DNA of 64,000 nucleotides from Eurosta solidaginis. Lineage: Eukaryota > Arthropoda > Insecta > Diptera > Tephritidae. The notes beneath the pieces are model-generated. The model was not told the origin of the DNA. It did not search any database and saw only the letters and a program-made list of their open reading frames with translations. The DNA lies in assembly GCF_040869045.1 (NCBI RefSeq), contig NC_090319.1, positions 395,327,601-395,391,600 of the forward strand, in the 5' to 3' direction. Below are positions 34,765 to 45,806 of the stretch, piece after piece; the first letter of the stretch is position 1; each line of letters begins with the position of its first letter. The position numbers and the translations under genes were made by a program.

Positions 34765-34960
34765 TTCAAATCAGCGAGACTTACTACGAACTTAAGTTTA
34801 GCACTTTATTATACTAAAATTAAACGGGCTACAAAACTGCATACTTGAAAAAATTCTGCATGTTCTTTTGGCCGAGCAATTAAATTTTATTGCTTGGAGG
34901 AGCGCACTTAGATCCTTTTGGCTCCAATCATTAATGCAATGTTTCGGGAGCCATAACTCG
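34765..34960 (-). repeat. Inverted single copy of the 193-bp repeat
   Basis: It matches the inverse of 33066-33260 (AACTTAAGTTTAGCACTTTA; CATGTTCTTTTGGCCGAGCA). With the tandem array it brackets about 1.2 kb of DNA. Confidence 0.8.
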
Positions 34961-35064
34961 AAGAAAAATTAGTTCAGAATAGAACCATATGTATATGTAT
35001 TATTGCGCAGCCTTGTAACACTATTAAGCACACAAAACAAACAACAAAAACAGCATTTCAAGTG

Positions 35065-35120
35065 TACAGCTGGGTATGTAATGTTCGGTTTCACCCGAAC
35101 TTAGACTTCCTTACTTGTTA
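35065..35120 (-). repeat. Terminal fragment of the foldback-like family
   Basis: GTATGTAATGTTCGGTTTCA followed by CCCGAACTTAGACTTCCTTACTTGTT matches the right end of the 28908-32226 element. Confidence 0.7.
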
Positions 35121-36500
35121 AATCTATTGCTAGCTCTTCAGAATACGGCTATAAATATGTAGTATGTGTTCAGTGTTTATATGTGTGTACAAAAAAAAAA
35201 AAATTGAAAACACAAAGAAACCACCATTCTATTCTAATAACCTGATAACGATTTCTAACTAGAATAAATGCGTACATTTTTTCTTTCTTTGATGTGGCAC
35301 TTAAAAGTCAACTGAAAAATTACAGGCTATTTAATACATTTTCAATTATCAGTCTTTGTTAACAGTTAATTGTAATTCTTCAAAAATGTACCATATTTCG
35401 TACACATTTTAATATTGGAACCGGGATGTTAATTTATAAATTAAAAATTATTTGCTATTCATTTTAGGACGAGACTCCACAGGGCTTTTTCGACGATCAC
35501 GGCCTCGGATAAGTAAATGGTCCATCAATAACCCACCTTTGCAACTGCATGTCGTACGTCATTTCAAATCCTATATTAAAATACAATATAATTTCATAAT
35601 AAAATATAAATAAATGTTAAAAACGTGTAAAAAACATATTGTGCTTAAAAAAATGTCTTTATTTGAGATCACAATGTTCATGCAGATATGCGGAGTTTCG
35701 GCGTCAGGTTCGTAGTCGAACAGAGGTTCAAAGCTGAATTCTAGTTATGTAGTTCTGAAGCTGGACGAGTTCCTAGAGCGCGCATAATTGCGCCTCCCCA
35801 CCTCCACGACGAAATTTCATGTACTTGTTTTCCACTAACGTCCCGGCGAATGAGGACATATATTACGCTTTACGATCCGTAATCGAAACTCGTCTTTTAA
35901 ATCACAATAGCTCTGAAATGGTGGTTCGGATAATGACATGTGTGAACTAGCCACAAATAATACTCGTTAGATCCATAATTTATTATAATTTTTTTTTTGA
36001 AATTCTCTAACAGTTGCATAGTTATTGTTTGAGTAAAAATGGTTTTCTGTCATTGATCGTGGAATGTAATACGGGCCCAGGTCGTACGGTCCTCCTTTTA
36101 TTAAGCCTTTCGCGCTCTGGCCCTGTTCGGGCGCCAGTTAAAATCAGAAAGGTCGTATTACACGAAAAACAAGAAATAAATTTCAGGAATCGTGCTCTTT
36201 AATTCGATTGCAATCTACAACCTAACTTCAGAAAAAAATTTTGCTGAAAATAAACCTCCCGCTAGTGCAACATGATCACCAAAGCACACGAGTTTCGATA
36301 AGATACTTTTGACATTCGATACCGATACTTTTTGCCATCGAGTATTTCGACCGCAGTATTATATGCAATTCGCGGTTAAAGATAAAACAAGTGTGATTAT
36401 CTGTCAACTGACAGGATGTTCAAAGTGGCAACTTTTTACCGTTAATGCATCGTTTTGACAGGTTGTTCTTCAGCGGGTGATAGAAAGAGACTACAATAGT
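35121..36500. other. No recognised gene
   Basis: Mostly AT-rich. The part 35690-36200 is less so and contains short ORFs without known motifs. Confidence 0.4.
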
Positions 36501-36555
36501 AACATTAAAGATCGAGTGATACAATCTATTTGTTGTTTTGACGTCTGTGCTGAAG

Positions 36556-36569
36556 ATGGCGGAATTCAC
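36556..36569 (+). other. Candidate host first coding exon with 5' splice site
   Basis: GAAGATGGCGGAATTCAC is followed directly by GTAAGTATG, a consensus donor. This would be a start codon in good context, four codons (Met-Ala-Glu-Phe) and a phase-2 junction. The 120 bases upstream are free of repeats. No downstream exon can be proven in this window, and such a short match can arise by chance. Confidence 0.22.
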
Positions 36570-36777
36570 GTAAGTATGGAGCTAATCGATCAAATAGACT
36601 GATCTGTATGTTTGTTCCTCTCTCATTTGTTTCACGAATCGAAAACAAGTTAGCACTGAAGAATTACCTTTACATACTGAGATAGCATTTCAATTCAGAT
36701 TCGATTACTTTGAGTATCAAGCCTTTTTGATTCGATACTATCAAATATCCGATACTTGTAGAGCGATACTTAATATT

Positions 36778-37215
36778 TATTTATTAATTTATTTTAAAGT
36801 CGACAACAAAAGTAAAATGGTCGACTACATGATATAAAAGATATGTATGTATATATATACAACTCAAAAGTTAAAATTTAAATACATCGAATGTTATATT
36901 AAAAATAGAAATATGTTATTTAACTTTACAATTTAATTTCAGAATATAATAGTAAGAAATAAGAGCAATAATAAGATCTTATACTGATTTTATACTGGCG
37001 GAATGCATCAGATTCCGCTCAGTATGATTTCGGAATGCACTGGATTCCAACCAGCATGTCGTGGGAATGCGGCAGAACTCCGAGTAGTGTAATGAGGTAT
37101 GCCATCACAATGCATACGATTCCGGTCAGTATCTGATGAGAAAGCATGTTTTTAACGTTGTTGGAGTGCACCAGATTCCAATCAACACAGTACTTTTAAA
37201 TATTCAGGTTGAAGA
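36778..37215 (-). mobile_element. 3' UTR fragment of LINE 'E'
   Basis: On the minus strand it matches 58730-59240. It carries the hairpin motifs (for example GAGCGGAATCTGATGCATTC near 37000), the GTCGAC pair and the AAATAAATTAATAAATA tail at 36778-36800. No coding part is present, so it is a very short 5'-truncated insertion or a remnant. Confidence 0.8.
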
Positions 37216-38283
37216 ACCCATGTATCCAATCCATCCTTATACGATATCGTGCCTGCTTTTTACGGAAGAAATAATGCCGGCAAATTAAACAATAAATATG
37301 AGCACGTATCGATTCTTTGCATACGATATCGTGTCCCCACTAGTTCCATCGGCACCCTAGCGTCAGCAAAAGCGGTAAATTTATGGTTCTCATTGTATAC
37401 AAATGATTCGAATGGGTTAATATGTCGTCGAAGCTGCGGGAAAAGCTACTACTCCACTTTTCCCTCAAAACGGCTTTTTTGATGCCGGTGAAATGGAAGT
37501 TAGGTGTTTTAAATGTCAAGAATTGCTAAAAAATACCAAAAATTAAACTTGCTTGAGAACATAATTTGGATTTTCTACTAAGTAAAATGATCTGTAAACA
37601 CAAATGTAACGCAAAGAGATGTTTACGTGTACGAGTTTAAACCTAGTGCGTTAATACAAGTTTTCCGAATATCGAAACGTGTGCCACTGAGCGGAAATTT
37701 TTGCAAAATGGTTCCTGTAACATATCACTTTCCAAATAAGATCATGAAATTTTCGACGGCCAAAAAATAATAACGCTTTGTACTGTATTTCCGGACGCAC
37801 TCTTTCTTAGGTACAGGAAATTGACTTCAGCAAAAATCTAAAATGCGCAGACTCCTGAACACTGTACGGAGTAAATAATTCTCAGTCATAGGTAGATTAT
37901 ATTAAACGAAAAGGAATGAGTATCATCTCTAGTACGCATTATACTCAGTTACAACTAAAAAATGTCTCTCCTTTTTATATCTACACTATTCTCCACTTCA
38001 CACGTAAAAAAATATGGCTAATATTATGGATATAAAAAAAAAATAATTATATCAAAAACAAAATTTTTTTCGTTGATATCAAAAATAGTCCAGTAAAAAG
38101 GTGATTCAACTTTGCATTTCACAGAGGCAGCAGTTTTATTTTTGCATCCGATAAAACTCATCACCGTAAGCTTAAGTTTGAGTTTATGGGGCGGGATCTT
38201 GTGTCCAGCGACCGCCATTTTGAAAATATTCGATTTTTGAGTATATTCTTTCTGCATACAACGCTGATATCTACGACTCTTTC
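37216..38283. other. No recognised feature
   Basis: Unique-looking AT-rich DNA up to the Gypsy insertion site. Small ORFs only. Confidence 0.4.
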
Positions 38284-38287
38284 ATAT

Positions 38288-38836
38288 TGTTACGAATATT
38301 AGCAACACTAAGGGGTACTGCCATCTCTAGGCCGATGCTAAGCAGTGACGTGAATTCACATCAATAATTCAATCATTATGTCTACACATACGCGTGCACG
38401 CGGCGGAGAAGCAACGCACAACACAAGCGGATATCTTATCTGAAATGCTCCTAAAGGTATGCAATTGTGATTGTTGAAGTGTCGCTCACACATGCAAGCG
38501 CATGGGGTATGAGAGAAGCTATAAAAATTATACATCTGTAGTTGTAGCTGAGATATTAAGTTCAGGAATTAGAAAAGCCTAGAAATATGTAACAAGGAGG
38601 TCGGACAGTATAAAAGGGCGACAACAGTGGAGGCGAGTAATCAGTTTCATTTAAGCTATCATTCAGTCAGTTTGGTTATTAAGCCAGCTAGTTGCAAAGT
38701 ATAAGTGTTATTGTGAAGTACTTTAATAAAGGCCATTTTTCCATTATTCAATATTGGTGTTATTTATTCAACAGTTTAGCGATACGAACGTTAGCAGAAG
38801 ATTGCAAATAAGGGGAATTGCAGTAAATTCGTTACA
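38288..38836 (+). repeat. 5' LTR of the Gypsy element
   Basis: 549 bp, starting TG and ending CA. A TATA box TATAAAAG lies at about 38609-38616 and a polyadenylation signal AATAAA near 38725. It differs from the 3' LTR by an ACAACACAAGCG insertion near 38415 and by 14 extra bases near 38800. Confidence 0.93.
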
Positions 38837-38838
38837 AT

Positions 38839-38853
38839 TGGTGTCAGAAGAGG
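38839..38853 (+). promoter_or_regulatory. Primer-binding site, tRNA-Leu type
   Basis: TGGTGTCAGAAGAGG lies two bases after the 5' LTR. It is complementary to the CCA end of a leucine tRNA (TGG-TGTCAGAAGTGG type), with one mismatch. tRNA-Leu priming is known for mdg3/micropia-like Gypsy elements. Confidence 0.8.
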
Positions 38854-38887
38854 AATTGTTGAATAAATTCCAGAGGACAACAAGGAC

Positions 38888-40012
38888 ATGGCAAAGTTCA
38901 GTGAATTGAAGATCCAGCAACTGAAGAAGGAGTTGGAGAGCCGTGGATTGAATACAACCGACATTAAACTCGAACTTCAAGCACGACTACGAGAGGCAAT
39001 GGAAGCAGAAGTAATTAACGTGGAGGAGTATGTCTTTCCTCTCGATGGCGAGGAGGCAACAAAAATTGAAGAGAAAAATTAAACATCGCAGACAGTTACG
39101 AGCACAGACTTGAACATGATTTTGGCTGCAATATCTGCTCAAACATGGACAGTGTCATCTCAACTGGCTGATATGGCATCACAATTGGAAATACAGGAGG
39201 CACGCATTTCAGAAATGTCGTCACAAATATCCACAAACATGTCATCACAACTGGAAGAGCAAAAGACATATATGGCATCCCAACTGCAATCACAGGAGAC
39301 ACGTATCTCAGAAATGTCGTCAGAAATAACATCTAAAATTGAAGCACAAGAGGCACGTATATCAGAAATGTCGACACAAATTTCAGCATAGGTATCATCG
39401 CAGACTAGAATCACGTATGGAAGAGAAACTAACGCAGTTTCAGGAAGGGTTCAGTGGTCGACAAGATAAAATGGAGGCCGAGATAGATGCTTTAAAAGAT
39501 CGTATTCAGGAGTTACAATTGAACTGTCCAATAACGTCAACGTCTACTCTGAAAGTAAAATTTCCAACGTTTGATGGTTCTGTTCCTTTCCAGGTATTTA
39601 AGCTCCAATTTGAAAAGACGTCGGCAGCGAACAACTGCAATGCTGAAGATAAAGTTGCAGCTCTGTTTGTGGCATTGAAAAGGCCAGCAGCCGAAATCCT
39701 ACAGACGATTCCCGAAGGAGAGCGGAACAACTATGAAGCATTGATGGGCGCTGTCGAGAGACGTTATGGAAGCGAGCATAGAAAACAGATATTCCAAATT
39801 GAGTTGCAAAACCGTCACCAAAGAGCGAATGAGACTTTGCAGGAGTTTGCCTCGGATGTTGAAAGGTTGGCACATTTGGCAAATGCGGACGCACCCGTGG
39901 AATACACCGAAAGGGTAAAAATTCAGAGCTTTATAAATAGCATACGGGACGTCGAAACGAAGTGAGCCACATACGCAAACCTAAAACCAAGCGAGTCAGC
40001 CGCAAGGGGCGA
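38888..40012 (+). pseudogene. Gypsy gag pseudogene with SAP domain and coiled-coil repeats
   Basis: The ATG at 38888 opens a SAP-like helix-helix motif (SELKIQQLKKELESRGLNTT, then LQARLREAME), a DNA/chromatin-binding fold found at the N terminus of some Gypsy gags. A TAA stops it at 39080. From 39110 to 39391 comes a coiled coil of tandem 'QEARISEMSSQIS'-type repeats. After a frameshift, 39339-39965 carries the capsid region (FPTFDGSVPFQVFKLQFE, then the YGSEHRKQIFQIELQNR segment). A TGA ends it at 39963 while homology (ATYANLKP) continues. The CCHC nucleocapsid knuckles expected next are not present and seem deleted at about 40000. Confidence 0.85.
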
Positions 40013-43000
40013 CAGCTGGCTCCCTCAATTGAATGCCCCATAATCTCTATCTCGCAAATTGGAAGAAGGTCAAACAATCTTACTGTCGGAGGACATGTGG
40101 ATGGAAAGGAAAGTTTACTGACTGTAGATACGGGTGCATCTCATTCCATCATTCGAGCGGATTTAGTCAACAAGAAGATAAGGCCATTGCATAGAGCAAG
40201 ATTGCGTACAGCCACTGGAGAAGACACCACGGTTCTAGGTGAAGTAGCATGTGAAGTCGCAATTTGGAACGTCACGGTAGTACACAATTTTATAGTGGCA
40301 GAGATTGTTGATGAAATCATAATTGGAGTGGACTTTTTAATCGACCAAGGCATCAAGATCGATATGCAAAGCAAGACGATGCGATATAAGAACATGGATG
40401 TGCCACTTAATTTTGGCTACGAGAGAGGCTACAGCACTAAACGAGAGCTGGTGGAAGAGAGTCAGCAAATACCACCAAAATCCGAAGCAGTCATCTGGGC
40501 AAAGGTTGATGCAGATTGTGGGACAAACAAATTGTGGGTTGTCGAAACAGCAAACAAATCAACACCGAACATACTTGTAGGAAAAACCCTGGCTATGACA
40601 AAACAAGATGGACGCATTCCGGTAAGAGTACTCAATGAGTTCAAGTCACCACTAAAACTGACAAAAGGAGCTATATTGGGAAGATGCCAAGAGGCTGAAG
40701 TAGTTATTAACTGTAAACAGCCCCAGTAACACGTTTCAACTAGCAAGACTGATCTTTCAAATGACATCACGGCATGGACGGAGGGGCTAGATCAAGATTA
40801 TCAGAGAAAGACGAAGCAACTGCTCCTTAAGTACGCAAACATATTTGACCAGGATGGTTCCAAACCAGGCCGCACCAATGTTGTGAAATATCAAATTGAC
40901 ACTGGAGACGCGAGGCCGATACGTTAAGCTCCACGTAGTGTTCCACTGGCGAAGCGGGAAATTGTGAGTCAAATTATACAAGAAATGAGCGACAGCGGCG
41001 TCATCGAACCATCAGCTAGTCCCTGGAGCTCACCGGTAGTACTTGTAAAGAAGAAGGATGGAAAAATAAGGTTTTGCGTGGACTACCGGAAGTTGAATGA
41101 CGTTACGAAAAAGGATAGCTACCCATTGCCAAGAATTGACGACACTCTGGACTCGCTATCTGGAACGAAATGGTTTTCCACACTGGACTTGAAAAGCGGC
41201 TACTGGCAAGTTGAGGTGAGGGAGGAAGATAAAGCGGAAACAGCTTTCAGTGTCGGTGATGGTCTTTGGCAATTTACAGTGATGCCTTTTGGACTTTGTA
41301 ATGCACCAGCTACTTTTAAGAGACTCATGGACCAGGTACTGAAAGGTCTACATTGGAAAACATGCTTGGTGTACCTGGACGACATCATCGTATTGGGCAA
41401 GAACTTTGATGAACATCTTAAGAACTTGGAGGAAGTTTTCCAGAGAATAGCTGGCGCTGGTCTGAAGTTAAGTCCCAAAAAGTGTGCGTTGTTTAAAAAG
41501 GAAGTAAATTATTTGGGTCACAAGGTAACGGCAGTTGGCATCTGCACTGCAAACGAAAAGATAGAGGCTGTAAAGGATTGGCCAAGACCACAGAACCTAC
41601 ATGAATTGAGAAGTTTCCTTGGGCTGTGCACATATTACCGCCGATTTGTGCCAAATTTTTCCAGCGTAGCCCATAGCCTCCATGAGCTTACAAAAAAAAA
41701 ATAAACCTTTTGAATGGAAGAAGGAGCAAAAAGTGGCTTTCCGAACATTGAAGGAGCGGTTGTGCACTGCCCCAATGTTAGCATATTCGATTCCAGGAGC
41801 AACATTTATTCTAGATACAGATGCGAGTGGATATGCTATAGGAGGCGTTTTATCACAACTGGTCCATGGACAGGAGAAGGAAGTTGCATATTACAGCCGT
41901 TCGATTGGAAAACCAGAGAGGAACTACTGCGTTACGCGGAGAGAGCTGTTGGCATTGGTAGAGTGCATTTTCACAAATACCTCTACGGCCAGCGATTCCT
42001 TGTCAGGACAGATCACGCAGCGTTGAAATGGCTTCTGCAGTTCCGTAATCCGGAAGGACAATTGGCACGGTAGATCGAGCGACTACAAAGCTATGACTTT
42101 TCTATTGAGCATCGAAAAGGTAGTACCAATGGAAATGCTGATGCAATGTCACGAAGACCATGTAGTTTGGAATGCAAGCACTGTTCAAAGGCCGAGGCTA
42201 AAGAAGACATATTAGATGTCCGGCTAATGACTATAACATGTACAGATGAATGGGACAAGGAACAGCTAGGAAGTGTCAGCTAGAATATACAGATCTGTCA
42301 CATGTTATGCAAGGGCTCGAACGAAACGAAAGACCAAACAGAGAAGAGATGTCAGCAGAGAGACCCATTGCGAAGTCATATTGGACACAGTGGAACAGTT
42401 TAGAATTGATATCCGGTTGCCTTCATCGAGTATGGGAGAGCGAGGATGGTAAATGCAAGAAGCAACTGATAGTTGTTCCCAGAAAGAGGATTCCTGACGT
42501 GCTCAGCGAGCTGCATAATGGTCCAAGTGGAGGTCATCTTGGAATCACGAAGACGATCGAGACAATTAAGCAGAGATTCTATTGGGTTGGTTGCCGTCAG
42601 TCGGTCACCGAGTGGATTGTCAACTGCGAGGTTTGCAACAGAGCGAAAAGGCCCAAAACACGAAGTCATGGCCAGATGAAGCAGTATATTTCAGGTGCAC
42701 CATTTGAAAGGATCGCCATGGATGTCGCAGGTCCATTTCCTACTAGCAACCGCGGAATCAAATACGTACTGGTGGTTATGGATTATTTCAGTAAATGGCC
42801 AGAGATATACCCAATTCCAAATCAAGAAACGGAAACAGTAGCAGAAGTGTTTATAAACAATTAGGTTGCAAGGTATGGTGTACCAATGGAGTTACATTCT
42901 GACCAAGGCAGGAATTTCGAATCAGCTGTGTTCCAGGAAATATGTAAATCATTGGGCATTCGAAAAACATGGACAACTGCATTGCATCCTCTATCCGATG

Positions 43001-43499
43001 GTATGGTAGAACGATTCAATAGAACATTGGAGGAGCACTTAAGGAAAGTAGTAGACAAGTACCATAAAGAGTGGGATACCCGCATACCATTATTCTTGAT
43101 GGCTTACCGATCAGCAGTGCATGAGACAACGGGCCAGACCCCTGCAAAAGTAATTTTTGGCAATAATAGTTGCCAATGCGGAGAGAAATGTCAAGAAATC
43201 CACTGGTGATTTGAAAGAAGAGCTAAGAGAAATACATGATCTGATAAGGCAACGAACAAAGATTATGAGTGACAAGATGAAAGCCAGATACGATAAAGTA
43301 ATTAATTCGGAAGGTTTTCAGGAAGGAGAAATTGCAGTGTAACTGGGAAGGCCCATACAAAGTTGTAAAACGGATCAACGATGTAGTGTACCGTATACAA
43401 ACCATTGGCAAACCACGAACCAAAATGAAAGTGGTTCATTTGGAGAGGCTAGCAGCGTTTAAATCGAGAGATTTGTCAGATCGGGACGATCAGACTTAG
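39990..43499 (+). pseudogene. Gypsy pol pseudogene: protease, RT, RNase H, integrase
   Basis: The protease has LLTVDTGASHSII (about 40117) and EIIIGVDFL. RT motifs are FSTLDLKSGYWQ, FTVMPFGLCNAPATFKRLM and LVYLDDIIV (catalytic YLDD, about 41370). RNase H has FILDTDASGYAIGG and YYSRSIGKPERNYCVTRREL. Integrase has the HHCC finger (GHLGITKTIETIKQRFYW, C-x2-C) and Asp in IAMDVAGPFP. It also keeps the second Asp in HSDQGRNFE, Glu in MVERFNRTLEEHL, and a C-terminal GPY/F module (NWEGPYKVVKRIN). Breaks include stops at 40727, 40925, 42072 and 42862. Frameshifts lie at the A-run near 41700 and near 41970, 42250, 43180 and 43340. It cannot make active protein. Confidence 0.92.
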
Positions 43500-43510
43500 G
43501 TGGAGGGCAG
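43497..43510 (+). promoter_or_regulatory. Polypurine tract
   Basis: TAGGTGGAGGGCAG directly before the 3' LTR would prime plus-strand DNA synthesis. It is interrupted by one T and one C. Confidence 0.7.
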
Positions 43511-44049
43511 TGTTACGAATATTAGCAACATTAAGGGGTACTGCCATCTCTAGGCCGATGCTAAGCAGTGACGTGAATTCACATCAATAATTCAATCATT
43601 ATGTCTACACATACGCGTGCATGCGGCGGAGAAGCAACGCAGATATCTTATCTGAAATGCTCCTAAAGGTATGCAATTGTGATTGTGGAAGTATCGCTCA
43701 CACATACAAGCGCATGGGGTATGAGAGAAGCTATAAAAATTATACATCTGTAGTTGTAGCTGGGAAATTTATAACTAACTAGTAAGTTCTGGAATTAGAA
43801 AAGCCTAGAAATATGCAACAAGGAGGTCGGACAGTATAAAAGGGCGACAACAGTGGAGGCAAGTAATCAGTTTCATTTAAGCTATCAATCAGTCAGTTTG
43901 GTTATTAAGCCAGCTAGTTGCAAAGTATAAGTGTTATTGTGAAGTACTTTAATAAAGGCCATTTTTCCATTATTCAATATTGGAGTTATTTATTCAACAG
44001 TTTAGCGATACGAACGTTAGTTAAGGGGAATTGCAGTAAATTCGTTACA
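43511..44049 (+). repeat. 3' LTR of the Gypsy element
   Basis: 539 bp, same ends as the 5' LTR. It retains TATAAAAG and AATAAA. It has a longer TTTATAACTAACTAGT segment near 43770 than the 5' copy. Confidence 0.93.
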
Positions 44050-44053
44050 ATAT

Positions 44054-44731
44054 AAATTTCTTCGCCACTATTTTGTTATAGTTTGAGGTGTTTTGGAACC
44101 TCAACGCAAAACAACAGTAAGTTAAATTTTTATTTTATCTTTTTAAGTTGCCGTTTTGGGAAATATCGCGCTTTACTCCTCCAGATAATCGGCCAAAAAG
44201 TTTTTTGCTTTCATTAGTTTATATTGCTTTTACTTCTTACATGCACTGCTACGGAAGATATTTAAAAAAAAAAACTTTACAGGGTGTATTTCCATTCCTA
44301 GTTTTCGGATATTTTAAGGATCGAGGTTTAGTCAATATTTTCTGACATTGAATGTTATTGCAAAATGGCAAAATTAATTATATAATTTCTCACAAATAGC
44401 CGAAAACTCCAGTTTCTGATTTTAACCCACTCTTAAAAAACCGAAAAAGAGCTTAAAATAATGCGGCAGTTCAGAGTTTTGTGCATTTGGTATTTGGTCG
44501 CTATAGCAAGTATAACCAAAGTGTATTAAATAAAGTGTGATTTAATTTGACAGTTCTCTCAATGTCAAAAACAAAAAAATCTTAACCCTTTCTGAAAAAT
44601 TTTGAAAATTATGAAATTATAAATTTGTGAAAGATAGCTTTTGTTTATAAATAAAACACCGTCATTTGCGATAAGAGGACGCCAAGAACAGTATGGTACA
44701 TGTGCACTAATAATATTTCGCCACTTACAGG
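44054..44731. other. No recognised feature
   Basis: AT-rich flank of the Gypsy insertion. Short ORFs only. Confidence 0.4.
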
Positions 44732-44914
44732 CCCATGTTGTTGTTGCAGCGATAAAGACACTGTTTGAAAGTTTTGGGCAGTGTTATTGATGTTGTTGGT
44801 GCTTCTCCGAACATAGATCCAGTACATTCTGGTTACAAGCACCATTAAGGTACAAGCTCGACCATCCGGGAACTATTTACCAACCCCTAGTTCCATGAGG
44901 AACTTGGGTTCGCT
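44732..44914 (-). mobile_element. Diverged S2 / LINE 'B' 5'-UTR-like fragment
   Basis: It matches S2 (45070-45460) from the (CAA)n tail (TTGTTGTTGCAGCGATAAAG on plus) through GTGTTATTGATGTTGTTGGT to the CCATGAGGAACTTGGGTTCG segment. It is much older than the S2 copy next to it. It joins LINE B sequence at about 44914. Confidence 0.65.
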
Positions 44915-45806
44915 TGGGGCGCGAGCAGCAGCGGGTACTTGTTGTGGCTTGCTGATCAGCGGGGTGCTAGAGGGTAGTGGGGGGCGTTCCGTCGCAGACT
45001 ACTGGACGCCCTTGGGCGTGAACAGCAAGGTGACACAAACGATTTTTTAATAATTACGAGGACGACGGGATTATTTTGTTGTTGTTGTTGTTGTAGCGAT
45101 AAGGACACTCCCCGAAGGCCTTGGGGAGTGTTATCGATGTTGATGGTCCTTTGCCGGATGCAGATCCGGTACCAAGCACCATAAAGGTACTAGCCCAACC
45201 ATCTCGGGAACGATTTGGTATGACCACATGAAACCTTCTAGGCCATACCGCCCTCCCACCCCCTAGATCTATTCGTGGTCGCCAGAGCCCCGGCTGTTAA
45301 TGAAACAGGATTCGATTGGAGAAGCTATATATTACGCCGGCAACCACTTGAGAGGGTTGCGCTACACAACCCCTTGCTCATACTGGTATTTTAGTCGCCT
45401 CTTAGGGCAGGCATACCTACCTCGGGTATATTCTAAGCCCCCTAACCCGCTGGGTTAAGTACGACGGGTCTTTGGGTCTAGCCCAGAACATCCCGTCCGG
45501 TCTAACGATCCTTTACACGTGACACACTGACAAGAGTGTGAACGTCATAAAAATATTCGTTTCCGGCAAACAGCAAAACCATTTCTCTGGACCGGGGTTA
45601 GGTACAGGTCCCGGATTGAGTTCGATACCTTACCGGAGTAGGAGAATATGGCTCAGTCCCGCTGCAAGGATCTGCTGGGAGGATGACAATTTTTGGGAGG
45701 GACGCAACAATTTAAATGGGGTTACACTGAAATGGCAGCCCTTGGTCGGGAAAAATCCCACGTCGCCCCGGTACATATAACCGGCTGCCTTGGGAAGCGA
45801 TTTTCG
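44915..45806 (-). pseudogene. LINE 'B' 5' fragment, interrupted by S2
   Basis: The minus strand matches 27226-27720 of the main copy: leader (YMYRGDVGFFPTKGCHFSVT), the hydrophobic LAAGLSHILLL segment and GIELNPGP (45606-45629). PHD finger 1 remnants follow and then the linker. A TAA replaces the codon just before GIELNPGP, and other frames are broken. The retroposon S2 splits it at 45070-45460. At 45806 it meets LINE B sequence of opposite orientation. Confidence 0.8.
45070..45460 (-). mobile_element. Short retroposon 'S2' (391 bp) with 8-bp target duplication
   Basis: It is flanked by ACGACGGG (45062-45069 and 45461-45468), which occurs once in the uninterrupted LINE B copy near 27383 (as ACGTCGGG). 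On the minus strand it starts CTTAACCCAGCGGGTTAGGG and ends with the hairpin CACTCCCC...GGGGAGTG, a CCTTATCGCTA segment and (CAA)n. The 3' end matches the 3' end of LINE B (23607-23660). The body matches the sequence just upstream of LINE B's ORF (27710-28040). It is therefore probably an internally deleted LINE B mobilised by the LINE B enzyme. No tRNA-like promoter was seen. Confidence 0.78.

Larger units (their letters stand above)
38288..44049 (+). mobile_element. Gypsy-superfamily LTR retrotransposon, structurally complete, coding regions dead
   Basis: Two LTRs (38288-38836 and 43511-44049) both begin TGTTACGAATATTAGCAAC and end TTCGTTACA. They are flanked by a 4-bp duplication ATAT (38284-38287 and 44050-44053). 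The internal order is gag, protease, RT, RNase H, integrase, which is Gypsy order, and there is no env. The primer-binding site fits a tRNA-Leu primer. The LTRs are about 98% identical by eye (around 11 substitutions and 3 indels), which points to a fairly recent insertion. Even so, the internal region has at least ten stops, frameshifts or deletions. Confidence 0.95.
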
